This document shows, piece by piece, positions 9,574 through 17,720 of a stretch of DNA of 64,000 bases. Under the pieces are notes generated by a model. It did not search any database and was not told the DNA's origin. It saw only the letters and a program-made list of their open reading frames with translations. Origin of the DNA: Rhodococcus koreensis (GTDB lineage: Bacteria; Actinomycetota; Actinomycetes; Mycobacteriales; Mycobacteriaceae); assembly GCF_900105905.1 (NCBI RefSeq), contig NZ_FNSV01000005.1:930001-994000 (forward strand), read 5' to 3'. The translations under genes were made by a program, and so were the position numbers. Each line of letters begins with the position of its first letter. Position 1 is the first letter of the stretch.

Positions 9574-9587
9574 CAGGATGCATTCTG
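9574..9587. promoter_or_regulatory. Predicted GntR operator before the hydrolase-monooxygenase operon
   Basis: CAGGATGCATTCTG is the exact reverse complement of the site at 6186-6199. The flanking bases also match, giving a shared 16-mer GCAGGATGCATTCTGT. It sits immediately upstream of the ribosome site of the hydrolase gene, consistent with repression. Confidence 0.7.
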
Positions 9588-9601
9588 TGCTTGGAAATTG
9601 A

Positions 9602-9631
9602 GGCCCTGCCGACAAATGCCGCAACAGGGCC
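9602..9631 (-). terminator. Hairpin after the MFS transporter gene
   Basis: GGCCCTG pairs with CAGGGCC across a 16-nt loop, 9 nt past the transporter stop. There is no T-run, as usual in high-GC actinobacteria. Confidence 0.4.
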
Positions 9632-9639
9632 GATGCCGC

Positions 9640-10998
9640 TCACTCAGCTGCGTACTCGACCCGACCCGTCGGCCGAAACTCGAGATCCTTCGTCTCCGGA
9701 CCCCACAGCGCCCCGATGACAATGAGAGCCCCTCCGACGACAATCAGCGGAATCGCCGTCACCGTTTCGGGCAGGAATGTAGCCAACCCCAACAGATAGA
9801 AGCTGTAAAAACTCGGAATCAACAGGGAAAGACTGTATCCCATCGCGAAACCCGACGAGCGAACACTGGTACCGAACCGCTCGTTGACATACACGGTCGC
9901 AACACCGAACACCGAACTGATCACAACCTGAACCACGATGGAAGCAGCGATGATACCGAGCGTTCCTTCGATCAAGTCCGACATGAAGATGTAGTACGCC
10001 GCACTTCCGACAACGGCGATAACGAACCCCATCACGGTGAGAAACTTGCGTCGACCGACCCGCTGGCTCGTCACGCCTGCCGCCACGAATCCTGCGTACA
10101 ACACAACATTCGTGACCAGCAGCGCCCACGTCACCGTCGTCGCATCGATCTTGTGAAAGTTCTTCAGCTTGTCGGGCACCACGGAGGCCACCATCGACGA
10201 CGTCAGCCACAGTCCTGTCATCAGCACGAACACCTGCCAAAACGAGCGCTTCTCCGACCCGAACATCACCTGCCGTAGCGGTGACTTAGCCTTGGCGGAC
10301 TCTTCCCAAAGGTCCGACTCGGGAAGATGCTTCCTCCGGTACACCAGGAACGCGAATCCGCATGCAGCACCGAACAAGAACGCGATTCTCCAGCCCCACT
10401 GCACGTACGGAGAGTCCAGCCCACCAGCAGGTGCAACCCTCAGCATAACGAGTGTGACGAGCGAAATGATCACGAACGCTGCGCAATAGGCACCGGCCAA
10501 AATCCCTCCCACCAGGCCTCGCTTCTCGCGGTCGCAATATTCGTAGGCAAGCGGAACGGCCGCGGTGTACTCACCACCGAGAAAAATGCCATCGATGAAC
10601 CGGAGCCCCACCAACAGAACGATCGACCACATGCCCACTGTCTGGTACCCCGGCAGAAAAGCGATCAGGAGAGTGCACACCGAGAAGCCCGCGACCGAGA
10701 TCATCGTGATCCGACGACGTCCGATTCGGTCGGCCATCGAACCGAAAAGGAGTGCGCCGATCGGGCGGCCGAGGAGTGTGGCCGCGAACGTCACGAAGTA
10801 GATCGTCGACTTCATCGCCGGTGACAAATCGGCCGGCTGAAAGTAGATGATCGCGGGAACCAGTGCGATCACCGGGAGGTATATGTCGATGAAGTCGACC
10901 AGTAACCCCTGATAGGCGCCGACGATTGCCTTCCGGCGCTTCGAAGGATCGACCCTGCGCCCGACGTGCCCGGACTCTGAGTTGGTTATCGCTGTCAT
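9640..10998 (-). CDS. MFS metabolite:H+ symporter (MHS family)
   Basis: Inner-membrane transporter of 452 aa with about 12 membrane segments. The family signature RPIGALLFGSMADRIGRRR lies in the loop between helices 2 and 3, and RFIDGIFLGGEYTAA between helices 4 and 5. This group carries organic acids such as shikimate, ketoglutarate or aromatic acids. ATG 10998 was chosen for AAGGAG 8 nt upstream. A weaker copy of the GntR palindrome lies 107 bp upstream, so it probably imports the growth substrate or an acid intermediate of the neighbouring pathway. Confidence 0.9.
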   Translation of the reverse strand: MTAITNSESGHVGRRVDPSKRRKAIVGAYQGLLVDFIDIYLPVIALVPAIIYFQPADLSPAMKSTIYFVTFAATLLGRPIGALLFGSMADRIGRRRITMISVAGFSVCTLLIAFLPGYQTVGMWSIVLLVGLRFIDGIFLGGEYTAAVPLAYEYCDREKRGLVGGILAGAYCAAFVIISLVTLVMLRVAPAGGLDSPYVQWGWRIAFLFGAACGFAFLVYRRKHLPESDLWEESAKAKSPLRQVMFGSEKRSFWQVFVLMTGLWLTSSMVASVVPDKLKNFHKIDATTVTWALLVTNVVLYAGFVAAGVTSQRVGRRKFLTVMGFVIAVVGSAAYYIFMSDLIEGTLGIIAASIVVQVVISSVFGVATVYVNERFGTSVRSSGFAMGYSLSLLIPSFYSFYLLGLATFLPETVTAIPLIVVGGALIVIGALWGPETKDLEFRPTGRVEYAAE

Positions 10999-11016
10999 GC
11001 AAAGCTCCTTGTGCAT

Positions 11017-11348
11017 AACCCATGACGTGGGGTTTTGAAGTGCCAGCGGACTGAGACAGCCCGGACAGATAGAAGCGTAAGTGCCTCAAGTCACCCAGTC
11101 AATGCTAAATGCATTCTGCATCGACCGGCGGTAGGAATAGACGACGGCCACTCGAGGACGAACAGCTCCGACGGACGATGGATCGCTTCGTCAGGCCCGC
11201 AGGTGTCGATGAACGGCCGGCAAACGGTCACGCTGTGCGCCAGGAATTTGGTGCGCACCCCGCTGTCCCTACTCTCGCAGTCCGCGCTTGTGCATCGTGT
11301 ACACCGGTGAGCGGTTCACTTCTCGGATCCCATTCATGAGGACGACTG
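11017..11348. other. Intergenic region with third GntR-type site
   Basis: This 332-bp gap separates the MFS gene from the DUF3263-like gene. It holds CTAAATGCATTCTG at 11105-11118, a 12/14 match to the GntR palindrome found at 6186 and 9574. I see no gene or clear promoter for the rightward gene. Confidence 0.5.
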
Positions 11349-11816
11349 ATGACCACCATCCCTCCCCTACATCAATCCAACGGCGATAATGGGCGTCCAA
11401 CAGACAGAGGTCCCGCGCTCGCGACTCAGATTCGCGCGTACAAGCAAGCGCGCCGCCGAAGGCTCCAGGCCGTCACAGCTGAGAGAATTCGTCGTCGTGT
11501 CCCGCGGGAAACCGAGGAAATTGTCGGCTTCGCCCAGATGTGGATCCCATACGGTGGGGCACCAAACGCCGAGATATTTCGGCATTTCGGCATGTCGGCT
11601 TCCCAATTCTCTGTCCGACTCTGGAAGGCAGTCTCGGACATGAAGTGCGCCGCGCAATCCGTGCGGAGGCTAGCCGAGGTCTACCCTCGCCCACGTACAG
11701 GATTTTCGTCGAGGAAGCTCGCAAGAGCGAGAGGATCTGCGGGCAATGCAGATGCCTGGAACGCTGCGCACCAATCAGCGAACAACCCCCAGTCGTATCG
11801 ATGGCCCGAACCCTGA
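11349..11816 (+). CDS. DUF3263-like small protein
   Basis: A 155-aa soluble, basic protein. The middle part (about residues 55-108: ETEEIVGFAQMWIPYGGAPN, then AEIFRHFGMSASQFSVRLWK) has the pattern of DUF3263: an acidic start, an aromatic patch, a Gly-Ala turn and a helix-turn-helix-like FGMS-xx-F-xx-RL segment. The residues before it are basic (YKQARRRRLQ). Such proteins are found in actinobacterial chromosomes, plasmids and phages, with a presumed DNA-binding role. It sits at the border of the linear-replicon module and may belong to it. The product is hypothetical. Confidence 0.55.
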   Translation: MTTIPPLHQSNGDNGRPTDRGPALATQIRAYKQARRRRLQAVTAERIRRRVPRETEEIVGFAQMWIPYGGAPNAEIFRHFGMSASQFSVRLWKAVSDMKCAAQSVRRLAEVYPRPRTGFSSRKLARARGSAGNADAWNAAHQSANNPQSYRWPEP

Positions 11817-12297
11817 TCCTTATCGCCGAACAGGGCGGAAACATTCTGCCCGCCTGTGAATTCCGTCTGGCCGTTGGTCACTGCTCAAGGTTAGGCAATC
11901 CGCGGCCGCCAATCATGCCTCGGAGGGTCTGTGTCGCCATGAAGACTACCCTCGGGCAAAAGCTGGTTCACTTACTTGCGCAACACCAGGCGTGACCCCA
12001 GCCCGCAAAGTGCATATGGATCACGACAAATGCGAACTATCGAGTAGACGCTCTGCAGCAGCGCCGGCCCTCAACGACTGACCCCCGACCCTGCTGACCA
12101 CCTCATCCGAATAGCCCGCGAGGGCTGCGCGTCGCCTATCGCAGCGTGAATCGCTGAACCGGACAGCGGCGCCGCACTGATATTGCCGTTCGCGCGTATT
12201 GCGCGGAACACAGGAAACGCTAGCCGCAATAGCAGCGCCTTCCGTAACCTGACCTGCGGAAACGACTTCTCCGCTGGCGGTTGGGTTCGTCCTGTGA
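11817..12297. other. Gap with no recognised gene
   Basis: These 481 bp lie between two convergent genes. Reading frames are short and lack a ribosome site or recognisable domain. I see no RNA gene or clear hairpin terminator. Confidence 0.5.
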
Positions 12298-13095
12298 TCA
12301 GATCCAGTCGATGTGGACGGAGTCGATGTGGTCGAAGTGGAACCCGAACTGGTCGCTGTACCTGTCGAAGCCCTTGTTCTCCGGGTAGTCGAGGGTGGCG
12401 TGCCGCTCGAGCAACGCGACGACCCGGGCGTGATCATCGTTGGCCAACGCGGCGGCCAGTTCGCGGGACTCATCGCTGCTGAACGGGGTGTCCGAGTTCG
12501 CGAAATCCAATGTGCGGACCCGGTAGTCGTACCCCTCGTCGGCCCCGTTGCGCACCATGACACCGCCCCTGACCCGGATGACCGCCCGTTTCGGGGTTCC
12601 GTCCGGCCGCAACACCCCGGCTCGCTTCATGATGTCCTGTGCCTTCACGTTTTTGAGTTTCTTGCTGGCATCGGCCCGCAGCTCGTTCGTCTCCCCCGAC
12701 CGATACCGCGACACCGCGGAGCGGGACCGGCCGATCATCGCCGCCACCGCGTCGATACCGCCGAGGCGTTCGATCGCCGCACGCCGCTGGGCACGCTCGA
12801 GAATATCGGCATGCGGGATGCGGCCCTGTTGCGCCCACCGGCGCAGTGTGCGCGCGGATGGGGGTGTGCGGCCGGCATCGATCGCCGCCTGCCGCAAACC
12901 CTCGTTGCCGAGCTCCTTCCGCAGCTGTGTGACCGAGACCTTGCTGGTCAGCCCGGCCAAACCCCCGGACTTGACCTGCTTGGATTTTTCCACCCCGCTG
13001 GTCGCGGCGTTCGCGACGGACACCCTGAGGCCGTCCAGACCGACCGCCTGCTGCGCCGGTTTCGTGGTGCGCGGCTTCGGCAGGTGCAGGGCCAT
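12298..13095 (-). CDS. Tpg-like telomere terminal-protein candidate
   Basis: A 265-aa basic protein. Residues about 40-80 hold one possible DNA-binding segment (LRKELGNEGLRQAAIDAGRT); the central helix-turn-helix is GGIDAVAAMIGRSRSAVSRY at about 112-131. It is followed by a Lys/Ala-rich stretch, and the C-terminus is FHFDHIDSVHIDWI. This order (HTH of the A..LG.S..TV.RY type, basic linker, F-D-I-D tail) is how I recall Streptomyces Tpg, the protein primed onto linear-replicon ends. The gene starts inside the stop codon of the Tap-like gene (TGATG), as in tap-tpg operons. Assignment rests on pattern and context, without alignment; the alternative is a plasmid replication regulator. Confidence 0.6.
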   Translation of the reverse strand: MALHLPKPRTTKPAQQAVGLDGLRVSVANAATSGVEKSKQVKSGGLAGLTSKVSVTQLRKELGNEGLRQAAIDAGRTPPSARTLRRWAQQGRIPHADILERAQRRAAIERLGGIDAVAAMIGRSRSAVSRYRSGETNELRADASKKLKNVKAQDIMKRAGVLRPDGTPKRAVIRVRGGVMVRNGADEGYDYRVRTLDFANSDTPFSSDESRELAAALANDDHARVVALLERHATLDYPENKGFDRYSDQFGFHFDHIDSVHIDWI

Positions 13096-14945
13096 CAGAG
13101 CGCCCCCTCCCCATCCTCGAAGGCGAACTCGTCGTCGGTGTTCTCGTCGTCGGCGAAGACCGCCCGGATTACCAGATTCACCTCGTGCACATCCTGAGCC
13201 GACGCCAACGCGGACCGGAGTGGGCCGGTGAGGGGGGTGTCCTTCTCCACCGACATCTTCCCCAACGCCGCACTCGGATCGGCGATGTCCTCCCCGTCGG
13301 CGAGGAGATACACCCAGGAGTCGGTGACGGTGCGGATCGGCCAACGATTGTGCTCGCGGCCGATCCGCATCGCCACCCGCCGGCCCCGCCACCGGCAGTG
13401 CGCGATGATCGCCGCCCGCCACAAAGGTTGGTGGTGATGGGCCATCCGGGTCGCGGTCCACATGTCCGGGTTCACCATCCGCCCGATATATCCCTTGTAG
13501 CAGGACCCGAGGAATCGTTTCGTCGCCGCATCCTCGGTGTCCACCGCGGCCTTGCGCGCCTCGCGGAGGATCTTCGCCCACTTGTCCAACACCCGGCCCT
13601 GCTGCGGGTACACCCAGGCCTCGGTGATGTCCAGATCGTCGAGGTCGGCGCCGATCCCCCCATCCGTCACCGGTGCGCACAACCCGTCCAGGCTCACGGA
13701 GGTGACCCACGTCTGCACCGGCTGATCCGCCAGCATATGCGGGTGCGGCAACGGCAGTTTCTCGGGCAGCGACAACGTTTGCCCCGCGGGGAGGGTGATC
13801 CGCCACAGCCCGAACGGGGCACCCTTGTCCCCCACCGCCGCACCGGCCGCCGCCCCGCCGGTCAAATGGGCAGGCTGCCCGTACCCGAATTCCAGCATCC
13901 CGGCCGACGCCAGGTACGCGGCGCGTTGGTCGATCGACACCAACCGGCTCGTCCCCTCGAGGTCCTGTTCGTCGGGGACCTGGGTCCAACCCACGGCGGG
14001 TTCGAGGTCCCCGCGCGGGGCGCCGTCCAGCGGCGGCACCGGGCCCGCCGTCGCCACCACCAGGCCCTTGCCCGACCGGGTGCGTTCACGCTTGATCTTG
14101 TCGACGATCGCGGCGCCGGTCCGCGCCGGTGTCGGCCCCGGTAGCACGCCGAGGTGTTTCGCGGACCACGCCAACCGGCGACCCAACTCCCGCGCGGCCG
14201 GCAGGTCGTCGTCGGGGAGATACGTTCCCGCCGTCGGTGAACCGAGGATCCCCATCTCCCCGACCCGGTTGTTCCAACCGAAGTCCTTGTTCCAGTACGT
14301 CCACACGTACGGCTCGAGCACCACATCGACCATCGAGGTGAACTTGCCGATGCTGCGGGACAGGTGCACCACATGCCCCGGATCGCCGCGCAATTCCCAC
14401 CCCGCGCTCAGCATCGGCGTCAACGTGGCCTGCAGGACCGCGGTCAGGTCGGCGGCGGCGCGGGTGCGCAGCGCCTCCATGTCGTCGAAGTCGTCCTCGC
14501 TGCCCGGATCGATCACCCACCCCAAGGATTCACACGCGCCCTGGCCCACGATCCACACCTGCGGAGGAGCACCCAACGGCGTCAAAGCGGCCCACCGGAT
14601 CAACTTGTCCAGCTTCTCCACCGAATCGACGGGACCGGTCAACTCCCGCCCCGACGGCGTGTACGTCCCGTCGACGGTCACGATCACAGCGTGCTCATCC
14701 GCCTCCGCACCCACCGGCAGCGACTCCCACACCGGCCGGCTCGAGGTTGTTAGCTCGGGCGCCGGCGCAGCCGGCGATTCCGCTGGTTCCGCTGGTTCCG
14801 CTGGTTCCGTGGCAGCGGTAGGTGTCGACGGTTCCGCCACAGCGGTCTCCTCCGCGTCGATCTCGTCGGTATCGTCGGTGGCAGGATCCGGGGCGGAGGG
14901 CTGGTGCAGGTCGAACAGGGCAATCTGCTCCCACGGACGGCTCAT
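13095..14945 (-). CDS. Tap-like telomere-associated protein
   Basis: A 616-aa protein. The first 95 residues are acidic and Ala/Pro/Glu-rich, with short AEP repeats. The rest looks folded: residues about 100-330 hold VIVTVDGTYTPSGRELTG and a WTYWNKDFGW patch, and the C-terminal half starts at SRLVSIDQRAAYLASAGMLE and ends with AIIAHCRWRGRRVAMRIGRE and IRTVTDSWVYLLADGEDI. The D-x-x-A-A-Y-L-A start and the R-x-N/R...TD..VY end match my memory of Streptomyces Tap, which recruits Tpg to telomere overhangs. ATG 14945 has GGGAG about 10 nt upstream; it lies 4 nt after the RHH gene and overlaps the Tpg-like gene by 1 nt. Confidence 0.65.
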   Translation of the reverse strand: MSRPWEQIALFDLHQPSAPDPATDDTDEIDAEETAVAEPSTPTAATEPAEPAEPAESPAAPAPELTTSSRPVWESLPVGAEADEHAVIVTVDGTYTPSGRELTGPVDSVEKLDKLIRWAALTPLGAPPQVWIVGQGACESLGWVIDPGSEDDFDDMEALRTRAAADLTAVLQATLTPMLSAGWELRGDPGHVVHLSRSIGKFTSMVDVVLEPYVWTYWNKDFGWNNRVGEMGILGSPTAGTYLPDDDLPAARELGRRLAWSAKHLGVLPGPTPARTGAAIVDKIKRERTRSGKGLVVATAGPVPPLDGAPRGDLEPAVGWTQVPDEQDLEGTSRLVSIDQRAAYLASAGMLEFGYGQPAHLTGGAAAGAAVGDKGAPFGLWRITLPAGQTLSLPEKLPLPHPHMLADQPVQTWVTSVSLDGLCAPVTDGGIGADLDDLDITEAWVYPQQGRVLDKWAKILREARKAAVDTEDAATKRFLGSCYKGYIGRMVNPDMWTATRMAHHHQPLWRAAIIAHCRWRGRRVAMRIGREHNRWPIRTVTDSWVYLLADGEDIADPSAALGKMSVEKDTPLTGPLRSALASAQDVHEVNLVIRAVFADDENTDDEFAFEDGEGAL

Positions 14946-14949
14946 CGCT

Positions 14950-15282
14950 CTACTGCTCCCCGATCCGACCATCAGGGTCGGCCGGCGGTACGTCGTAGCG
15001 GTCCAGCAACTCCTGCAGCGCCACGTCCACCACGCTGGTGACCGTGAACTGTCGGTTCTTCACCAGCCACTTCAACCGGGCCTCCGTCGACGCCAGCACC
15101 CAGGTGTTCAGCTGCACCTTCACCGGACCCCTGCGGGACTCGAGCTTCGACGTCAAACCTGCAATGGACGGCCCCACCTCGGGGCTACCTCCCGACACAC
15201 GGGCATCGTTGTGCAGCTTCGAGGTTCGGCCTCTCTCACTCGGTCGCGACGAGTGGCCTCCACGTTTTCCGGCCTGCGCCAT
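14950..15282 (-). CDS. Ribbon-helix-helix-type small protein upstream of tap-like gene
   Basis: A 110-aa protein. Its basic, Gly/Ser-rich first half (MAQAGKRGGHSSRPSERG) is probably disordered. The second half reads VKVQLNTWVLASTEARLKWL then TSVVDVALQELLDRY, the beta-strand plus two-helix pattern of CopG/ParG-like ribbon-helix-helix proteins. ATG 15282 was chosen over the longer frame to 15372, which would run across the direct repeats. It is the first gene of an apparent three-gene operon with the Tap- and Tpg-like genes and probably represses it, or acts in partitioning. Confidence 0.6.
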   Translation of the reverse strand: MAQAGKRGGHSSRPSERGRTSKLHNDARVSGGSPEVGPSIAGLTSKLESRRGPVKVQLNTWVLASTEARLKWLVKNRQFTVTSVVDVALQELLDRYDVPPADPDGRIGEQ

Positions 15283-15356
15283 GCCCACTCCTTTGCCCCA
15301 CTGGCCTTGGCCGCCGCGCGTGTTGCCGGCCGCCACTGCAACCCATCCTAGTCGAT

Positions 15357-15398
15357 ACACGCAAGTTCGCACGCTCTATTACACGCAGATGTGCACGC
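15357..15398. repeat. Two 18-bp direct repeats upstream of the RHH-tap-tpg operon
   Basis: ACACGCAAGTTCGCACGC at 15357-15374 and ACACGCAGATGTGCACGC at 15381-15398 share 14 of 18 positions with a 24-bp period, about 75 bp before the RHH start. Short direct repeats in front of an RHH gene are typical autoregulatory operators; iterons or a partition site are alternatives. Confidence 0.6.
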
Positions 15399-15526
15399 AT
15401 GTTTGGATGCAGAAAACTGCCCGACTCCACACGTTGTGAGACACGCCCATTCTCAGAATCCGGTCAATGGAGCGGCAATGATCGCCGCGGATGCCTGATC
15501 CAGATCGCTCGAGCAGCGGATCCAGG

Positions 15527-15952
15527 TTAAGGAACTGGCCAAACGCCGGCGCCCGGTAGCAGCGTGGTGGGCGTGCCCAGGTAACCGGGCATACCGCCCG
15601 CTGTGAAGGCAGCAACCACCGTCCCGGATCCAGTCTGGGCGACCCCCCGAGAAGGTCCGTACAAGAGGTCCGCAGCGCCACTCGCGCCGGTCGATAGGTT
15701 CCGCCAGTGGACGACTAGATCGCAGTAGGGGTATGCGCCGCAGCGGAATCGAGTGATTCCCGGCTCGTCTGGGTCAGTTAGGACAGAGATGAACGTACTG
15801 GACGGCGGGTTGGTGAATCCAGTCGGTCCATTGGTCAGTCCCGCGAAGGGGATCGGCAGGACCGTGTCGGTCGGGGCTGCGCTCGCCGGCGGAGCCGCGA
15901 GCAGCAGTGCCGCGAGTGCGATCCCGGCGAGAGTAGTCATGCTGCGGGGCAT
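15527..15952 (-). CDS. Secreted protein of unknown function
   Basis: A 141-aa protein with a clear Sec signal peptide (TTLAGIALAALLLAAPPASA, cleavage after ASAA near residue 26). The mature part is about 115 residues, low in charge, with one CGAYPYC cysteine pair that could form a disulphide. I do not recognise a family. No good ribosome site is seen at 15952 or at the internal ATG 15940. It lies between the telomere-like module and the mobile-element nest. Confidence 0.55.
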   Translation of the reverse strand: MPRSMTTLAGIALAALLLAAPPASAAPTDTVLPIPFAGLTNGPTGFTNPPSSTFISVLTDPDEPGITRFRCGAYPYCDLVVHWRNLSTGASGAADLLYGPSRGVAQTGSGTVVAAFTAGGMPGYLGTPTTLLPGAGVWPVP

Positions 15953-16341
15953 CGAAGCGGTTCAAAACATGGTCCACCCCCTGTCAGGCGTCGAGCTGCG
16001 CGTAGCCGGACGGATCCGTTGCTGGTCGCGCGTCTGGCAGAGGCTGCCGAAGCCCCCGCGATGCTATTGAGAGCAGTCCTATTTGCCGATCGGTCTAACC
16101 CATACGGCGGGATCGGAATCACCGTCATCACCTCCGGTTGGTGAAAAGAAGGGCGTTTCACCACGCAAGGAAGTTGGGCACCGCAGGCCAGAACGGAGAC
16201 CAGAAGTAAAGATCCACGGCAACCACCTCCTGCGCTGTGTATCGCCCGCCGGAGGCGGATCGGTACAGCTACGCATCGGGACGCTCCACACAAGCGGGAT
16301 CACGCTGAATCGGGTCGAGTCCCGAGGCGTGGTGTACGAGT
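15953..16341. other. IS256-type 3' flank, no gene
   Basis: Next to the transposase remnant (about 16290-16341), the minus-strand sequence has the ATGAACTCGTACACCACG and CGGGACTCGACC pattern seen after many actinobacterial IS256-type transposase genes. The insertion sequence probably ends near 16290. The remainder, 15953-16290, shows nothing I can name. Confidence 0.4.
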
Positions 16342-16588
16342 TCATCGCGTGACTCCTCGTGGGGGGTATGCGGTTAGCTCCGCGGGTGTCACCTCCTGGT
16401 CAGGTTCGGTCGTGGTGTTGTCGCCACGAGAACGGGCGAGCACGTCGAGACCGAGATAGCGGAGCCCCTCGATCCACTCATCGTGTTGCTCGGCGAGGAC
16501 GGCTCCGACGAGGCGGATCAACGCGGTGCGGCCGGGGAAGGTCCCGACCACATCGGTTCTCCGGCGGATTTCCTTATTGAGACGCTCC
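16342..16588 (-). pseudogene. IS256-family transposase, C-terminal fragment
   Basis: The frame reads ERLNKEIRRRTDVVG, then FPGRTALIRLVGAVLAEQHD and RRYLGLDVLAR-like text, the well-known C-terminal part of IS256/MutA transposases, including the Glu of the DDE triad in ERLNKE. It begins exactly where the missing part should join: the N-terminal part of the same kind of transposase ends with NNPR at 25844. The two fragments flank element A, so one transposase gene was split by that insertion. Confidence 0.85.
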
Positions 16589-16589
16589 T

Positions 16590-16605
16590 TTAACCGGCCT
16601 TCGCG
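16590..16605 (+). repeat. Element A left terminal inverted repeat
   Basis: TTAACCGGCCTTCGCG matches 13 of 16 positions with the minus-strand reading of 25823-25838. The two probably serve as recombinase core-binding arms. Confidence 0.6.
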
Positions 16606-16635
16606 TGTGGGTCAACCTCAGGTTCGCGATTTGGG

Positions 16636-17117
16636 TCAGCGGTCGAGCCGGTGAAGGTGATCGGTCAGGGCGTCTGCAACGCGGTGGTGGCGAGCAGCTT
16701 CGTCGGGCCAGCCGCGGTCGCAGGCATCGGCTTCGAGTGCCTGGACGTCGGTGCGTTGCGCCTCGAGCGTGTCGCGGAATTCGGGTCCGGTGACGAAGTT
16801 GTCGCAGGTCTCGCAGATGTTGGCATAGGGACAGGCTCCGGCCGCCTCGTGCCGAGAACAGTAGCCATGGGCGAGGCGGGTTTTGAGCATCTCGCTGCCG
16901 AGCCAGCTGACGGTGTCGGGAACGATCGGTTTGCCGACCGGGGTGAGGGTGAACCGCCGCCGCATCTTGCCCATGGCCTGGTCGTAGGCGTCGCGCAGCG
17001 TCGGCGATGCGAGGGTGGCGTAGCGGAGAGTCATCTGAGGAGTGACGTGCCCGAGCAGCGCCATCAACGCCTGCAGGCTCATTCCGGCATTGGCGAGTTC
17101 GGTCGCCCAGGTGTGCC
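16636..17117 (-). pseudogene. Element A second tyrosine recombinase, C-terminal part (split)
   Basis: This piece begins at RHTWATELANAGMSLQALMA, the last catalytic box, continues with LLGHVTPQMTLRYA carrying the His and the Tyr nucleophile, and ends with a Cys-rich tail (GYCSRHEAAGACPYANICET) that may bind zinc. The part encoding residues before RHT is at 23205-24670. Element B lies between them; deletion of 17118-23208 fuses the two into a 1,944-nt frame of 648 codons. Stop at 16636. Confidence 0.85.
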
Positions 17118-17261
17118 TTGTGTCCGCAGAGGCCGTGTGCGGTCGGGTTCGTGTTGCGTTTGAAATGGAGGGTCTCCGGCGCGGAGTTCGCGACGCTCGT
17201 GGCCGCCTGTGTAGCGATAAGACGTTAGTGTTTGTGACTGACGTCACCGCTCGATCTCGCG

Positions 17262-17720
17262 TCAGCATGGCCCGATGATTTTCTGGCGTGTCGTCGGCAG
17301 GCGGGTGACGGTGGTGTTCGGGTCTGCGGCGGCGCGGAGGCGGAGGATTTCTTCGTGCTGTGCGGCCAGCCTCGCCAGTGCCTGGCCGCGGAAGTCGGTG
17401 AGCTCCTCGATGGTCGAATGGGCCTGGTTCAGGCGCTCTTTGAGCTTGTCTATCTCTGCTTTCAGTCGTGCGATTCGCGCGGTCTTCGGGTCGGGGGTGT
17501 CGCCGTTGCTCTGTAGCTGCTCAAGCCGGTGTTCGAACTCGGCGCGTAGGTGCGCGTAGGGCCTGCTGCCGTAGAAGGCGGTGCGATCGACGCCGGCCTC
17601 CGCGGCGAGGGTCTTGATATCGCAGCCTCCGCCGGGTGGGATCTCGCCGCGGAGCAGTCGGTCGATGGCGGCGCGAATGCGGTTCTCGTTCTGGGTGCGT
17701 TGGTTGGCACTGATTCTCAT
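17262..17720 (-). CDS. Element B small coiled-coil protein (TnpC/DUF6262-like)
   Basis: A 152-aa protein. Residues 1-60 form a helix-turn-helix-like head (AAIDRLLRGEIPPGGGCDIK, then TLAAEAGVDRTAFYGSRPYA); residues 65-140 are heptad-rich and predicted coiled coil (ARIARLKAEIDKLKERLNQA). This matches Tn554 TnpC, an accessory factor that steers the orientation and frequency of transposition. ATG 17720 overlaps the recombinase stop (ATGA). The longer upstream frame is a shadow. Confidence 0.75.
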   Translation of the reverse strand: MRISANQRTQNENRIRAAIDRLLRGEIPPGGGCDIKTLAAEAGVDRTAFYGSRPYAHLRAEFEHRLEQLQSNGDTPDPKTARIARLKAEIDKLKERLNQAHSTIEELTDFRGQALARLAAQHEEILRLRAAADPNTTVTRLPTTRQKIIGPC

